A stretch of 34,269 nucleotides of DNA from JAXMHB01 sp046346965 (GTDB taxonomy: Bacteria; Pseudomonadota; Gammaproteobacteria; Xanthomonadales; SZUA-5). This document shows positions 1-8,049 of this stretch, piece by piece. Under the pieces are notes generated by a model. That model made no database searches and was not told where the DNA came from. It saw only the letters and a program-made list of their open reading frames with translations. Positions within the stretch are counted from its first letter, which is position 1; each line of letters begins with the position of its first letter. The stretch spans positions 1-34,269 of the forward strand of contig JAXMHB010000028.1 of assembly GCA_046346965.1 (NCBI GenBank), in the 5' to 3' direction. The position numbers and the translations under genes are program-made.

Positions 1-39
1 ACCGCTTTCCGCTTCACTCACCGACATCTCGTCGGGTGA

Positions 40-74
40 GCTCGCCATCATACTTCAAAACCGATGGCTGTCAA
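40..74 (-). promoter_or_regulatory. strong sigma70 promoter reading out of the left edge
   Basis: On the minus strand a perfect -35 TTGACA (69-74) is followed after 16 bp by TATGAT (47-52), one mismatch from the -10 consensus. The expected start is near position 40, with a GC-rich discriminator (GGCGAGC). A-rich tracts upstream (around 105-112) resemble an UP element. From the predicted start the transcript can fold at once: bases 17-25 pair with 31-40 (9 bp, one bulge, 5-nt loop). The combination is typical of stable-RNA or highly expressed genes, but the product lies outside the window. Confidence 0.75.
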
Positions 75-220
75 CACCTTTCTTCGCACCGATCAGAAGT
101 TTTTAGCTTCCGTTCAGGCCCGTCAGAAGCGTTGCTCGTCAGGGGCGGCGAACACTAGCGATGAACCAGGTGGTGCGCAAGCGCTTTGTGCAAGAAAAGT
201 GTAGCGAAACGCAACGCGCT

Positions 221-1732
221 TCAGGCAACTGCTTTTCCGTAGCCCAGAGCGGGATTCCCACTCACTAGATGGTGAGCACCTACGCTTTCCTTGCGGCGCA
301 CGGCAGCCTCGATGATCAAGCGTGCTGTGCTGAGTTGGCGCAACACCGGCGCGCCTTGCAGGCATCGTCGCTCGAGTACCTCAACCTGTTGATGCGCCGC
401 CTGCAGACCGTCCATGGTACGGGCGATTCCAACCTGATCCCACATCAACTGCCGGATGCGCGCGAGCACCAACTGGTCGTTTGCCATCGGCATCCGCGTG
501 GCGTGTCCGACCAGTGCGTCGTAGTGCTTGATGCCTCCCTGGCGACCGCGATGTCCGAGGCGCTCGCCCAGCGCGCGCCCGTAGGCCACCGCCTCCAACA
601 AGGAGTTGCTCGCCAGACGGTTGGCTCCGTGTACTCCCGTGCACGCGACTTCCCCCACCGCATACAGTCCGGGCACGCGCGACAGACTGTGCAGGTCCAC
701 GCGGACGCCGCCCATGTGGTAGTGAGCGGCCGGCACCACCGGAATGGGTTGCTTGCGTGGATCCAGGCTGCGGGCGGCACAGGCCTGCACGAAGGCTGGG
801 AACCGAGTCCGCAATTGCTCTCCAAGGTGACGCGCATCCAGGTACACGGTGCGACCTAGCGCCAGTTGCTCCCACACTGCACGTGCGACGATGTCACGCG
901 GCGCCAATTCGCCTTGTCCATGCACGCCACTCATGAAGCGGCCACTGGCCTCGGTGAGCAAAGTCGCGCCTGCACCGCGCAACGCCTCGGTCACCAAGGG
1001 CAACTGATTGCTCTCTTGCCCGGCTACCGGCGCGAGCACGGTGGGGTGAAACTGTACGAACTCCAAGTCCGCCAACTCGGCCCCGGCATAGTGCGCGAGC
1101 GCCAAACCGCTTCCGTCGCATTCCATCGGGTTGCTGGTGTAGCGGTAGATCTGTCCGATACCGCCCGTGGCCAGCACCACGCTCGGGGCCAGCAACTTGA
1201 CCATCTCGCCACGGCGATCACGGACGTGGACGCCAACCGCGCGTCCGCCATGCTTGATGATTTCGCAGGCCTCGGCGAACTCGAAGCGCTCGATCCAAGG
1301 CTGACGGCTCACAGCCTCGCGCAAACCGCGCATGAGTTCTGCGCCCGTGGCATCGCCCCCAGCATGCAGGATGCGCGGAAACGAATGGGCGGCTTCGCGT
1401 CCCAGTGCCAAGCGCCCGCCCACGGTGTCAAACTGCACGCCGAGCGCAATCAACCAGCGCACCACCTCTGGCGCCGACTCGGCCAGCCACCGTACCGCCG
1501 GCTTGCTATTGAGGCGAGCACCGGCACTGATGGTGTCCGCCGCATGCTGAGCGGCGGAGTCGCCGGCGCCAACGGCAGCGGCAATGCCTCCCTGGGCCCA
1601 GCAACTGGCGCCGTCCAAGCCGATCACGCCCCGACTGACCACAGCGACGCGCAAGGCGGTGCCGGCGCCGAGTGCAACGCTCAAGCCGGCAGCGCCGCTA
1701 CCTACTACGATCAGGTCAAACTGTTCGGTCAT
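221..1732 (-). CDS. nadB: L-aspartate oxidase
   Basis: This is a FAD enzyme that oxidises L-aspartate to iminoaspartate, the first step of de novo NAD synthesis, and passes it to quinolinate synthase. The protein of 503 residues has the N-terminal dinucleotide-binding motif VVGSGAAGL (residues 9-17), the SCWAQGGIAAA segment, the REAAHSFPRILHAGGDATG region and the FAD-closing stretch GEVACTGVHGANRLASNSL, all in NadB order. The frame stays open upstream to 1822, but the family's N-terminus (MTEQFDLIVVGSG) fits the ATG at 1732; the extra 30 codons look non-coding. In the C-terminal motif usually read RRESRG, this protein has RRKESVG, an uncommon variant. The gene follows nadA after a 166-bp gap that contains a 12-bp palindrome (1776-1787) and no clear promoter, so cotranscription is likely but unproven. 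Confidence 0.96.
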   Translation of the reverse strand: MTEQFDLIVVGSGAAGLSVALGAGTALRVAVVSRGVIGLDGASCWAQGGIAAAVGAGDSAAQHAADTISAGARLNSKPAVRWLAESAPEVVRWLIALGVQFDTVGGRLALGREAAHSFPRILHAGGDATGAELMRGLREAVSRQPWIERFEFAEACEIIKHGGRAVGVHVRDRRGEMVKLLAPSVVLATGGIGQIYRYTSNPMECDGSGLALAHYAGAELADLEFVQFHPTVLAPVAGQESNQLPLVTEALRGAGATLLTEASGRFMSGVHGQGELAPRDIVARAVWEQLALGRTVYLDARHLGEQLRTRFPAFVQACAARSLDPRKQPIPVVPAAHYHMGGVRVDLHSLSRVPGLYAVGEVACTGVHGANRLASNSLLEAVAYGRALGERLGHRGRQGGIKHYDALVGHATRMPMANDQLVLARIRQLMWDQVGIARTMDGLQAAHQQVEVLERRCLQGAPVLRQLSTARLIIEAAVRRKESVGAHHLVSGNPALGYGKAVA

Positions 1733-1898
1733 GAACGCGCCCCCGCGCCGCGCTGAACCATGGTTGCCGTGCCAAGGTGTCGACACCGACTCGCTTCGAG
1801 TGTGCGCCGACCGTTGCGCCATGAGTGTGAGCCGTCGCTCAGTTCCGGCTGCATGGACATGACGGATCGCACATTTTGTCAGGAGATGACCATTCGCG

Positions 1899-2909
1899 TC
1901 ACGCCGCCTCGCGCCGGCCGACGTCCAGCATCTGCTGCAAAGCGCGCCGCGCGCCTGCAGCGACCGCCGGCGCCACCTCTACCACGCCGGTGTTGTCGCG
2001 CAGCGCGGCGTAGATCTTCGGCAGCGTGATGCGCTGCATGTGCGGACACAGATTGCACGGCTGGGTGAACTCGACCGTTGGAAACTCGACCGCGAGGTTC
2101 GCCGCCATCGAGCACTCGGTGATCAGCACCACGCGCTGCGCGCCCGATCGGCGGATGTCGGTCCCCATCGCTGCCGTGGAACCGACGAAGTCGGCCGCTT
2201 CCAGCACATCGGCAGGGCACTCCGGATGCGCCAGCACGCGCACACCTGGAGCGCGGAGCGCGCGCACCTGCTCACCGGTGAAGCGTTCATGCACTTCGCA
2301 GGCGCCTTGCCAGAGCACTAGCCGCTTGCGCGTGTGCCGTGCCACATGGGCGCCGAGATAACGATCCGGCAGGAAGATCACGGTATCGCCTGGCATCGAG
2401 TTGACGATTTCGATCGCATTGGCGGAGGTGCAACAGATGTCCGACTCGGCCTTCACCTCCGCCGAGGTGTTCACATAAGTGACCACGCGCGCGCCCGGGT
2501 ACTGCGCGCGCAACAGGCGGATGTCGGCAGCGCTGATGGATTCAGCCAGCGAACAGCCGGCGCGGGCGTCCGGGATCAGCACCGTCTTGTCGGGATTGAG
2601 GATTTTGGCGGTCTCCGCCATGAAGTGAACGCCGCACAGGACGATCAGATCAGCGCGCGTGTCCGCCGCGCGTTGGGCCAGCGCCAAGGAATCTCCCACC
2701 ACGTCGGCCACGCCGTAGCTGATCAAAGGCGGCTGGTAGTTGTGGGCGAGGATGACCGCGTTGCGGCTGCGCTTGAGCGCATGGATGGCGTCGATCCACG
2801 GCAGTGCGGCATCCCACTCGACTTCCGGGATACGCGCTTGCAGCGGGCGATAGCGTGACGCATGCCGCGCTGACATTTCCGGACTCCAGGGCGCGAGGGT
2901 GGAGATCAT
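1899..2909 (-). CDS. nadA: quinolinate synthase
   Basis: NadA condenses iminoaspartate with dihydroxyacetone phosphate to quinolinate and carries a [4Fe-4S] cluster. The protein has 336 residues. Probable cluster ligands are Cys92 (LCGVHFMAETAKIL), Cys204 (WQGACEVH) and Cys288 (CNLCPHM), matching the three-cysteine pattern of the family. The conserved AVILAHNYQ (51-59), the VNTSAEVKAESD segment and FVGSTAAMG are present. The ATG at 2909 has a good ribosome site, GGAG about 8 nt upstream. The gene leads the nadA-nadB unit and is divergent from apaG; two similar dyads in the shared upstream region are candidate operators. Confidence 0.96.
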   Translation of the reverse strand: MISTLAPWSPEMSARHASRYRPLQARIPEVEWDAALPWIDAIHALKRSRNAVILAHNYQPPLISYGVADVVGDSLALAQRAADTRADLIVLCGVHFMAETAKILNPDKTVLIPDARAGCSLAESISAADIRLLRAQYPGARVVTYVNTSAEVKAESDICCTSANAIEIVNSMPGDTVIFLPDRYLGAHVARHTRKRLVLWQGACEVHERFTGEQVRALRAPGVRVLAHPECPADVLEAADFVGSTAAMGTDIRRSGAQRVVLITECSMAANLAVEFPTVEFTQPCNLCPHMQRITLPKIYAALRDNTGVVEVAPAVAAGARRALQQMLDVGRREAA

Positions 2910-2922
2910 CGCCTACTCCTAT

Positions 2923-2991
2923 TGCTCATCATGAGCATTACGGTGTGCCAAAAAGAGCCCGATCGGGCGCTCCTTATGCTACATGTGAGCA
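2923..2991. promoter_or_regulatory. pair of TGCT-N5-TGAGCA dyads between nadA and apaG
   Basis: Two 15-bp sites share TGCT-N5-TGAGCA: 2923-2937, a perfect dyad with arms TGCTCAT and ATGAGCA around one base, and 2977-2991, a weaker dyad. They are 54 bp apart, about five helical turns. The proximal site begins 14 bp upstream of the nadA start codon. Position and symmetry suggest operators for a dimeric repressor of NAD synthesis, possibly with DNA looping. I cannot name the regulator. A 12-bp palindrome GCCCGATCGGGC (2957-2968) lies between them. Confidence 0.5.
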
Positions 2992-3014
2992 AAACGAGGT
3001 CAAGCGTTTGCCGG

Positions 3015-3043
3015 TTGCGCTGGACGGCGCCCACCGCTATTCA
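3015..3043 (+). promoter_or_regulatory. candidate apaG promoter
   Basis: TTGCGC (3015-3020), a 17-bp spacer and TATTCA (3038-3043) form a plausible sigma70 promoter. Its expected start (about 3050) falls on the apaG ATG at 3051, so the message would be leaderless or nearly so. This fits the lack of any Shine-Dalgarno sequence before apaG. Confidence 0.4.
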
Positions 3044-3050
3044 GTGCGCC

Positions 3051-3434
3051 ATGAACGAAAAGCCGCGCTACTACATTGATGTCCAGGTGGCTACGCGCTA
3101 CATCGAAGAGCAGTCGCTCCCCGAGCAAGGTCGCTTTGTGTTTGCCTACACGGTACAGATGCGCAACACCGGCGCTGTCGGGGCTCGTCTGTTGACGCGG
3201 CATTGGCAGATCACCGATGCGCACGGCAAGGTGCAGGAAGTGCGCGGTGAAGGCGTGGTTGGCGAGCAGCCGTGGCTGGAACCCGACAGTCGCTACGAAT
3301 ACACCAGCGGCGCGGTGCTCGAGACCAGTGTCGGCAGCATGCGCGGCAGCTATCAGATGTTGGCCGACGACGGCACCCTGTTTGAGGCGATCATTCCGGC
3401 CTTCACCTTGGCAGTACCACGGACCTTGCACTGA
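3051..3434 (+). CDS. apaG: ApaG domain protein
   Basis: A 127-residue protein of the ApaG (DUF525) family, a small beta-sandwich of the fibronectin type III kind. The exact biochemical role is uncertain, although the gene is classically linked to apaH. The family hallmarks are clear: an N-terminal beta-strand region ending RYIEEQSLPEQ, then RFVFAYTVQMRN, GEGVVGEQPWL, YEYTSGAVLET and GSMRGSYQM, and a C-terminal FTLAVP. The frame is open further upstream, but family length and alignment support the ATG at 3051. There is no ribosome-binding site before it. apaH follows after 39 bp in the same direction, so the two are probably cotranscribed. Confidence 0.93.
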   Translation: MNEKPRYYIDVQVATRYIEEQSLPEQGRFVFAYTVQMRNTGAVGARLLTRHWQITDAHGKVQEVRGEGVVGEQPWLEPDSRYEYTSGAVLETSVGSMRGSYQMLADDGTLFEAIIPAFTLAVPRTLH

Positions 3435-3473
3435 AATGAGCCATTCCCCGACTGACGCCCGGACGCGACTCGC

Positions 3474-4343
3474 GTGAGCATTTACGCAATCGGGGATGTG
3501 CAGGGCTGCTACGACACGCTGCTCCGTCTGCTGGAGAGGGTGCGCTTTGATCCGGGCGCCGATCGGCTCTGGTTTACCGGCGATCTGGTCAACCGCGGCG
3601 GGCAGTCGCTGGAGACGCTGCGCTTCATCCGCTCGCTGGGCGACAGTGCCGTGGTGGTACTCGGCAATCACGACCTGCACCTGATTGCCGAGAGCGTCAA
3701 GGCGGTCGAGCGGCGACAGAAGAACACCGATCTGCGGCGCGTGCTGGAAGCCGAGGATGGCGCCGAGTTGATCGAGTGGCTGCGCTTCCGGTCGCTGTTG
3801 CACTGGGACGAGGATCAGCGCTTTGTCATGGTGCATGCCGGCTTGTCGCCGCACTGGACGCTGGAGCGGGCGCGGATCGAGGCCGAGCGCGTCGAACGCG
3901 AGCTGCGCAGCAAGGACTTCAAGAACATCCTGCTGCGCATGTACGGCGATCGACCGCGCGGCTGGAGCCGGCGCCTCAAGGGTCTGGATCGCACACGCGC
4001 GACCATCAATGTGCTGACGCGAATGCGCTACTGCGATCCGCGCGGCCAGATCTGTTTCGAGTCCAAGGGCGCGCCCGGTACCCAGAGCGCCGGCAATTAC
4101 CCCTGGTTCGAGGTGCCTGGCCACAAGCCGCGCGATTTCCGCGTGGTCGCCGGACATTGGTCGGCGCTGGGCAAGTTTCAGGGCATGGGCGTGTTCGGGG
4201 TGGATACCGGCTGCGTGTGGGGCGGCAAACTCACCGCGCTGCGCATCGACGCCGACCCCGAGTTCTTGGCGGTGGACAGCGCGCAGCAGCGCTCCAACGA
4301 CGCCGATCTGCACAGCCAGGACGATATGGGCGATCGCGACTGA
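3474..4343 (+). CDS. apaH: symmetrical bis(5'-nucleosyl)-tetraphosphatase
   Basis: ApaH splits diadenosine tetraphosphate into two ADP, removing a stress-related nucleotide or RNA cap. The 289-residue protein is a calcineurin-like metallophosphatase. Metal-site motifs appear in order: GDVQGC (residues 7-12), GDLVNRGGQS, GNHDLHLI and HAGLSPHW; later there are RMRYCDP and the C-terminal AGHWSALG and GVDTGCVWGGKLTALR segments typical of ApaH. The start is GTG at 3474 (GTG AGC ATT TAC), which places the beta-strand before GDVQG exactly as in the family; the nearby ATG at 3436 is out of frame. The gene is convergent with folA, leaving 9 bp. A dyad with arms CGCGACT and AGTCGCG (4335-4349) covers the stop codon. 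Confidence 0.95.
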   Translation: MSIYAIGDVQGCYDTLLRLLERVRFDPGADRLWFTGDLVNRGGQSLETLRFIRSLGDSAVVVLGNHDLHLIAESVKAVERRQKNTDLRRVLEAEDGAELIEWLRFRSLLHWDEDQRFVMVHAGLSPHWTLERARIEAERVERELRSKDFKNILLRMYGDRPRGWSRRLKGLDRTRATINVLTRMRYCDPRGQICFESKGAPGTQSAGNYPWFEVPGHKPRDFRVVAGHWSALGKFQGMGVFGVDTGCVWGGKLTALRIDADPEFLAVDSAQQRSNDADLHSQDDMGDRD

Positions 4344-4352
4344 GTCGCGGCC

Positions 4353-4823
4353 TCAGACTCGAATCAGCGTCTGGAACTCAAAGTCGCAGGCATGCTGGGC
4401 ATCGGCGCGATGGGCCTGCGTCTGCTGCAGGGCAAAGGCGCCCTCCGGTAACGGCGGGAACCAGGCATCGGCGTCAGCCACCCGCGTGTGCACCAGCGTC
4501 CGCTCGATGCGCCGCACGCGCGGCAGCATCAGGGCATACACCTCGCCGCCGCCGATCACCCAGATCGGTTCGTCGACGCGCAGCGCATCGACATCGTCAA
4601 CGCGCTCCACGCCCGGCGCTTGCCAACTGCGGTCCCGACTCAAAACCAGATTGCGTCGCCCAGGCAAGGGCCGGCCGATCGAGGCATAGGTCTTGCGCCC
4701 CGTCAGCACCGCCTGACCCAGGGTCAAGGCCTTGAATCGCCGAAGGTCGTCCGGCAGATGCCAGGGCAACTGACCGCCCACGCCAATGGCGCGCGCCAGA
4801 TCATGGGCCACGATCAGGTTCAT
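4353..4823 (-). CDS. folA: dihydrofolate reductase
   Basis: FolA reduces dihydrofolate to tetrahydrofolate with NADPH and is the trimethoprim target. The 156-residue protein is close to the normal length (159 in E. coli). Visible motifs are MNLIVAHD, IGVGGQLPWHLPDDL with the active-site Asp26, the NADPH-binding TGRKTYASIGRPLPGRRN, and WVIGGGEVY. The chosen ATG at 4823 overlaps the stop of the upstream amidohydrolase gene by 4 bp (ATGA), so translation is probably coupled. No independent promoter is evident. The nearest in-frame upstream start would extend into non-homologous sequence. Confidence 0.95.
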   Translation of the reverse strand: MNLIVAHDLARAIGVGGQLPWHLPDDLRRFKALTLGQAVLTGRKTYASIGRPLPGRRNLVLSRDRSWQAPGVERVDDVDALRVDEPIWVIGGGEVYALMLPRVRRIERTLVHTRVADADAWFPPLPEGAFALQQTQAHRADAQHACDFEFQTLIRV

Positions 4824-6811
4824 GGTGACGCCGGCAGCACCCCGACCAGCGGATACAACTCGGCCGGGTCGTACCAAACGCCATCCTTGACCACGCGCTC
4901 TACCTTGCGGATATCGCTGATGTTCTGGGTCGGATCGCCATCGATCAGGATGAAGTCCGCCAGCCAGCCCGGCGCGACCAGTCCCAGATCCTGGCTGCGG
5001 CGATTGGCTTCCGCCGAGCCCAGCGTGGCCATGCGCAAGATGTCGGTGTTCGGAATGCCGGCTGCCGCGTATAGCTCGAGTTCGCGTTGCAGCGCGAAGC
5101 CCGCCATGGCGTCGGTGCCGGGAATGATCGGCACGCCGGCCTGATGCAGCGCGCCCAGAAAGCCCAACATCGAGGCGAAAGCGCGCTGATAGCGTGATTC
5201 CTGCCCGGCCGGCGCCTTCAGACCACCGAGCTTGAGGCCACGCTGCACCAGCGGCGGCAGGCGCGGCGCCACCCGCTCATAGCCGGGCTGCACTTTGCCG
5301 GGACTGGCCTCGAAAAAGGACTCGAAGACGCCGACGGTGCCATCGAGCACGGTGTGGTGGGCGGCCATCGCGGCAATGAACTGGCGCTCGCGCTCGCCGC
5401 CGGGCTGGATGTCGACTGCATAGCGCCCTACCGCGGTAAAGCGCGTCATGTCGCGGGTGTCCGGCGCCTCTTTGGTCAAGAAGTTCAGAAACACGAAGTT
5501 CAGATGCTGCAACTCGTCGGCGCCGGCAGCGATGAACTGCTCGGCGCTCATGAACGCCGGCACGTGACCCGACAGGCGCAGCCCGCGCGCGTGCGCAGCG
5601 CGTGCGGCGACAGCAACCAGCGCCGGCTTGAGCGAGGAATAGACCTTGATCTGCACATAACCGTGATCGGCGTACCAATTAACCCACTGCTCCACCGCCG
5701 CCGGCTCATCGACCAGCACCTTGGTCGGTCCCGCATAGGGCCCGGGGCCGTCCATGAAGCCGGCCATCAGCACGCGCGGACCGAGTTCCTCACCGGCGTC
5801 GATGCGCTGTACCCGCGCCGGCAGCACGTCCTGGTCGTTGGCCATGTCGCGCACGCTGGTCACCCCGGCGGCCAGATGCAGCACGCCATCGGAGCTGCCC
5901 AGGTGCACGTGGTTGTCCCACAGGCCCGGCATCAAGAAGCGACCGCTGGCATCCACCCGCTCCAGATCCACCGGCAGATCCATATCGGCCTCGCGCCCGA
6001 CCGCCGCGATGCGATTGCCCACCACCAGCACGTCCGCCGGGCGTGCCTGCGCGGTGCGCGGATCGTAGACGCGGGCACCGGTCACCAGCACGGGCAGTTT
6101 GGCGCGCACGGCGTAGCGCTCGGCCCAATCGCGGGCGCGCTTCTGTTCGCGCGCGGACTGGGCATCGCTCAGGGCTTGCTGCCAGGCTTCGCGGCCGCGC
6201 GGCAGCACGCTCATCCAGCCGTCGACCACGCCCAGCCACTCGCCGTCGGCGTCCAGCCACACGGTTTGCGGCGTGAAACCCAGGCCGCTGATCTCGTACG
6301 CCACCAGTTCGCGCTTCTGGCGCGGCTTGGAGCCGGGTTCCGGGATGCGCATGGTCTCTTGCAGCGTGGCCCGACCCGAAGGCAACAGATCCAGCGAGTG
6401 ATCGGCGTCTGCCAGCAGGGCTCGCGTCAAGACTTCGGTCAGCGCGGTCGAGGACTCGAGCGGCCAGTAAAAGGCATCCGTCTTCGGGCTTTCGCCCTGC
6501 TCGGCGGTGTTGACCCAGCGCGAGCCACTGCCGCTGCGATCGTACTGCTCGTCCACCGGCGCCTTGAAGTAATCGACCCCGCGTATGCGCATCTGCGTCG
6601 GCAGGCCGGCTGCGTCGAGCTGCCAGCGCGCCTCGATCTCGGGGCCGCGACCGCGGTCGTTGTAGCGGTAGCGCACCACCGTCTCGTTGCCCTCGGTGGT
6701 CACGGTTTCGGTGCCGGCCTCCTTGCCGAGCATCCAAACCACCGATTCAGCCGCAGCCGTCGCATGGCTCGCGATCGCCGCCAGTACCGCTCCCAACAGC
6801 AGTCTGCGCAT
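4820..6811 (-). CDS. secreted amidohydrolase-family metallohydrolase
   Basis: A 663-residue protein with a signal peptide (about residues 1-20, cut near ATAAA). A beta-rich N-terminal region (20-235) precedes a C-terminal amidohydrolase (TIM-barrel) domain. Metal and catalytic residues are visible: His301 and His303 (NHVHLG), Lys389 (QIKVYSS, the likely carboxylated bridging lysine), His416 (SGHVP), His436 (LQHLN) and Asp567 (GTDAM). This set matches imidazolonepropionase/prolidase-like periplasmic hydrolases; the substrate cannot be read from sequence. A clear ribosome site (GGGAGAG) precedes the ATG at 6811. It lies 14 bp after the DUF1684 gene and overlaps folA by 4 bp, so the three form one unit. 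The N-terminal extension suggests a substrate-binding module not found in minimal family members. Confidence 0.88.
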   Translation of the reverse strand: MRRLLLGAVLAAIASHATAAAESVVWMLGKEAGTETVTTEGNETVVRYRYNDRGRGPEIEARWQLDAAGLPTQMRIRGVDYFKAPVDEQYDRSGSGSRWVNTAEQGESPKTDAFYWPLESSTALTEVLTRALLADADHSLDLLPSGRATLQETMRIPEPGSKPRQKRELVAYEISGLGFTPQTVWLDADGEWLGVVDGWMSVLPRGREAWQQALSDAQSAREQKRARDWAERYAVRAKLPVLVTGARVYDPRTAQARPADVLVVGNRIAAVGREADMDLPVDLERVDASGRFLMPGLWDNHVHLGSSDGVLHLAAGVTSVRDMANDQDVLPARVQRIDAGEELGPRVLMAGFMDGPGPYAGPTKVLVDEPAAVEQWVNWYADHGYVQIKVYSSLKPALVAVAARAAHARGLRLSGHVPAFMSAEQFIAAGADELQHLNFVFLNFLTKEAPDTRDMTRFTAVGRYAVDIQPGGERERQFIAAMAAHHTVLDGTVGVFESFFEASPGKVQPGYERVAPRLPPLVQRGLKLGGLKAPAGQESRYQRAFASMLGFLGALHQAGVPIIPGTDAMAGFALQRELELYAAAGIPNTDILRMATLGSAEANRRSQDLGLVAPGWLADFILIDGDPTQNISDIRKVERVVKDGVWYDPAELYPLVGVLPASP

Positions 6812-6825
6812 CGAACTCTCCCGGA

Positions 6826-7713
6826 TCAGTGGCCGCCCTCGTACTTGAGCTCACCGGCGCGCACGTAGAGATCGAGGCGGTTGCCCTCCGGTGGCATCGG
6901 ACAGGTGGCATAGGCAGTGAAGGCACAAGGCGGGTTGTAGGCCTTGTTGAAGTCGACCACGATGCGACCGTCCACTGGCGGGCCGGCGTACAGATAACGC
7001 GCCATGCCGTAGGTTTCCTTGCCGCTGGTGCGATCGGCCATGATGATGAAGTACTGGTCGGTGCCCTCCTCTTCCAGCACCTCCAACGCGTGCGTCTTGC
7101 CGTCGCGCTCGAACACGATGCGGCCGGGATTCGGATAGGCCTCGATGGTGCCGACTACAGTCGCCACCTCGATGGTCTTGATGCCGGCGTAGGGCTCGAA
7201 GCGCGCCTCGATGCGCCAAGCGGGATCGATCGCGTAATAGGCGATTCCCTGGAAGTGCTTGCGCGTCGGTGCCTCACTGTCCTTCACCCGCAGCGCGTAC
7301 TTGTCGCCGCGCTGGATCAGCTGAAAATTGGCGGTTCCGAACTCGACGATGGTGGCCTCGCCGCTGCTGTCCGGCTGCAGCACGGTGCGCTCGACTGGTG
7401 CACCGGCGACTTTCACCTGCGCCTCGCTGGCGACCTCGAAACTTGCCTCGCCGTCCTTCCAGCTGAGCGTGCCGAGGCGTTTGGGGCCGCGGCCCAGGTC
7501 GATATCGTTGTCCTTGCCATTGCCCAGCGTTTGCGTCTGGCCGGCCGGCAACCAATGCAAACCGACCAGCGACAACCAGCCATCCGGCGCGGTCAGTCGT
7601 TCCACGCGCGATGCGCGCCAGATGGCGATCTCCTGTTGGTGGTCGCTCATGGCGGCGACGTTGGTGGGCGCGCCGATCAGGACGGCGGCCAGCAAGGGGG
7701 CAAGCGATCTCAT
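6826..7713 (-). CDS. secreted DUF1684 protein
   Basis: A protein of 295 residues recognised as DUF1684 by its conserved blocks: WLSLVGLHWLPAGQ, the DNDIDLG segment, SEAPTRKHFQGIAYY, TYGMARYLYAGPP and the C-terminal DFNKAYNPPCAFTAYATCP. The family has no established biochemical function. The ATG at 7713 gives a classical signal peptide (MRSLAPLLAAVL..., ending near NVAA), so this start is preferred over the two upstream in-frame ATGs (7782 and 7773), which would bury the signal. There is no strong Shine-Dalgarno. The gene heads a minus-strand unit with the amidohydrolase 14 bp downstream, hinting at a shared periplasmic substrate or process. Confidence 0.88.
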   Translation of the reverse strand: MRSLAPLLAAVLIGAPTNVAAMSDHQQEIAIWRASRVERLTAPDGWLSLVGLHWLPAGQTQTLGNGKDNDIDLGRGPKRLGTLSWKDGEASFEVASEAQVKVAGAPVERTVLQPDSSGEATIVEFGTANFQLIQRGDKYALRVKDSEAPTRKHFQGIAYYAIDPAWRIEARFEPYAGIKTIEVATVVGTIEAYPNPGRIVFERDGKTHALEVLEEEGTDQYFIIMADRTSGKETYGMARYLYAGPPVDGRIVVDFNKAYNPPCAFTAYATCPMPPEGNRLDLYVRAGELKYEGGH

Positions 7714-7871
7714 GGGGACATCCACAGGCCGATTAGCAGTGGCTAGCATGCTTGAAAGCAGGCGCTGCTGCATCGGCCGCACACGCAGCGAACGCCCGCA
7801 TTTCGCCTCGTGTCCGTCATCGCGCTCACCCGACCTTGTGTTGCACTGGACGCACCTTCGGAGCGATCGCC

Positions 7872-8048
7872 ATGCGTTGCTTTGTCCCCGCCAGTGATGA
7901 CGATATCTACGCGCTGATCGAACGCTATGGCGTCGCGGCGCTGGTGCCCTACCGGGTCGGGATGCGGGTAGAGCCGGCCGCCGAGGCGCCCGTCGAGCGC
8001 CGACCGGCGCCCAACTTTGAGGACGAGACGCCGCGCCGCGCGGCCTGA
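7872..8048 (+). CDS. small hypothetical protein, 58 residues
   Basis: An open frame from the ATG at 7872, preceded by GGAG 9 nt upstream. The product begins MRCFVPASDDDIYALIERYG and ends in a proline-, glutamate- and arginine-rich tail (residues 33-58). Third codon positions are GC-rich as in its neighbours, which supports real coding. No family was recognised. It has no membrane segment or signal peptide. The stop is 1 bp from the end of the convergent flavin-binding gene. The frame stays open upstream to 7752, but that part is arginine- and alanine-rich and looks non-coding. Confidence 0.6.
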   Translation: MRCFVPASDDDIYALIERYGVAALVPYRVGMRVEPAAEAPVERRPAPNFEDETPRRAA

Positions 8049-8049
8049 T

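Noticed and set aside
174..192. Hairpin downstream of nadB as a terminator
   Set aside because: Seven-bp stem with a wobble pair and no T-run on the minus strand.
1776..1787. GGTGTCGACACC palindrome between nadA and nadB
   Set aside because: A single 12-bp palindrome in GC-rich DNA with no second copy or promoter nearby; it is not related to the nadA dyads.
1733..1822. N-terminal extension of nadB
   Set aside because: The 30 extra codons are unlike any NadB and precede a normal family start at 1732.
2957..2968. GCCCGATCGGGC followed on the minus strand by TCTTTTT, as a possible attenuator before nadA
   Set aside because: Only 4 bp of usable stem with a 4-base loop; too weak for an intrinsic terminator.
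3000..4313. A 437-codon minus-strand frame opposite apaG-apaH
   Set aside because: Shadow of well-supported genes; composition is unlike the real proteins here.
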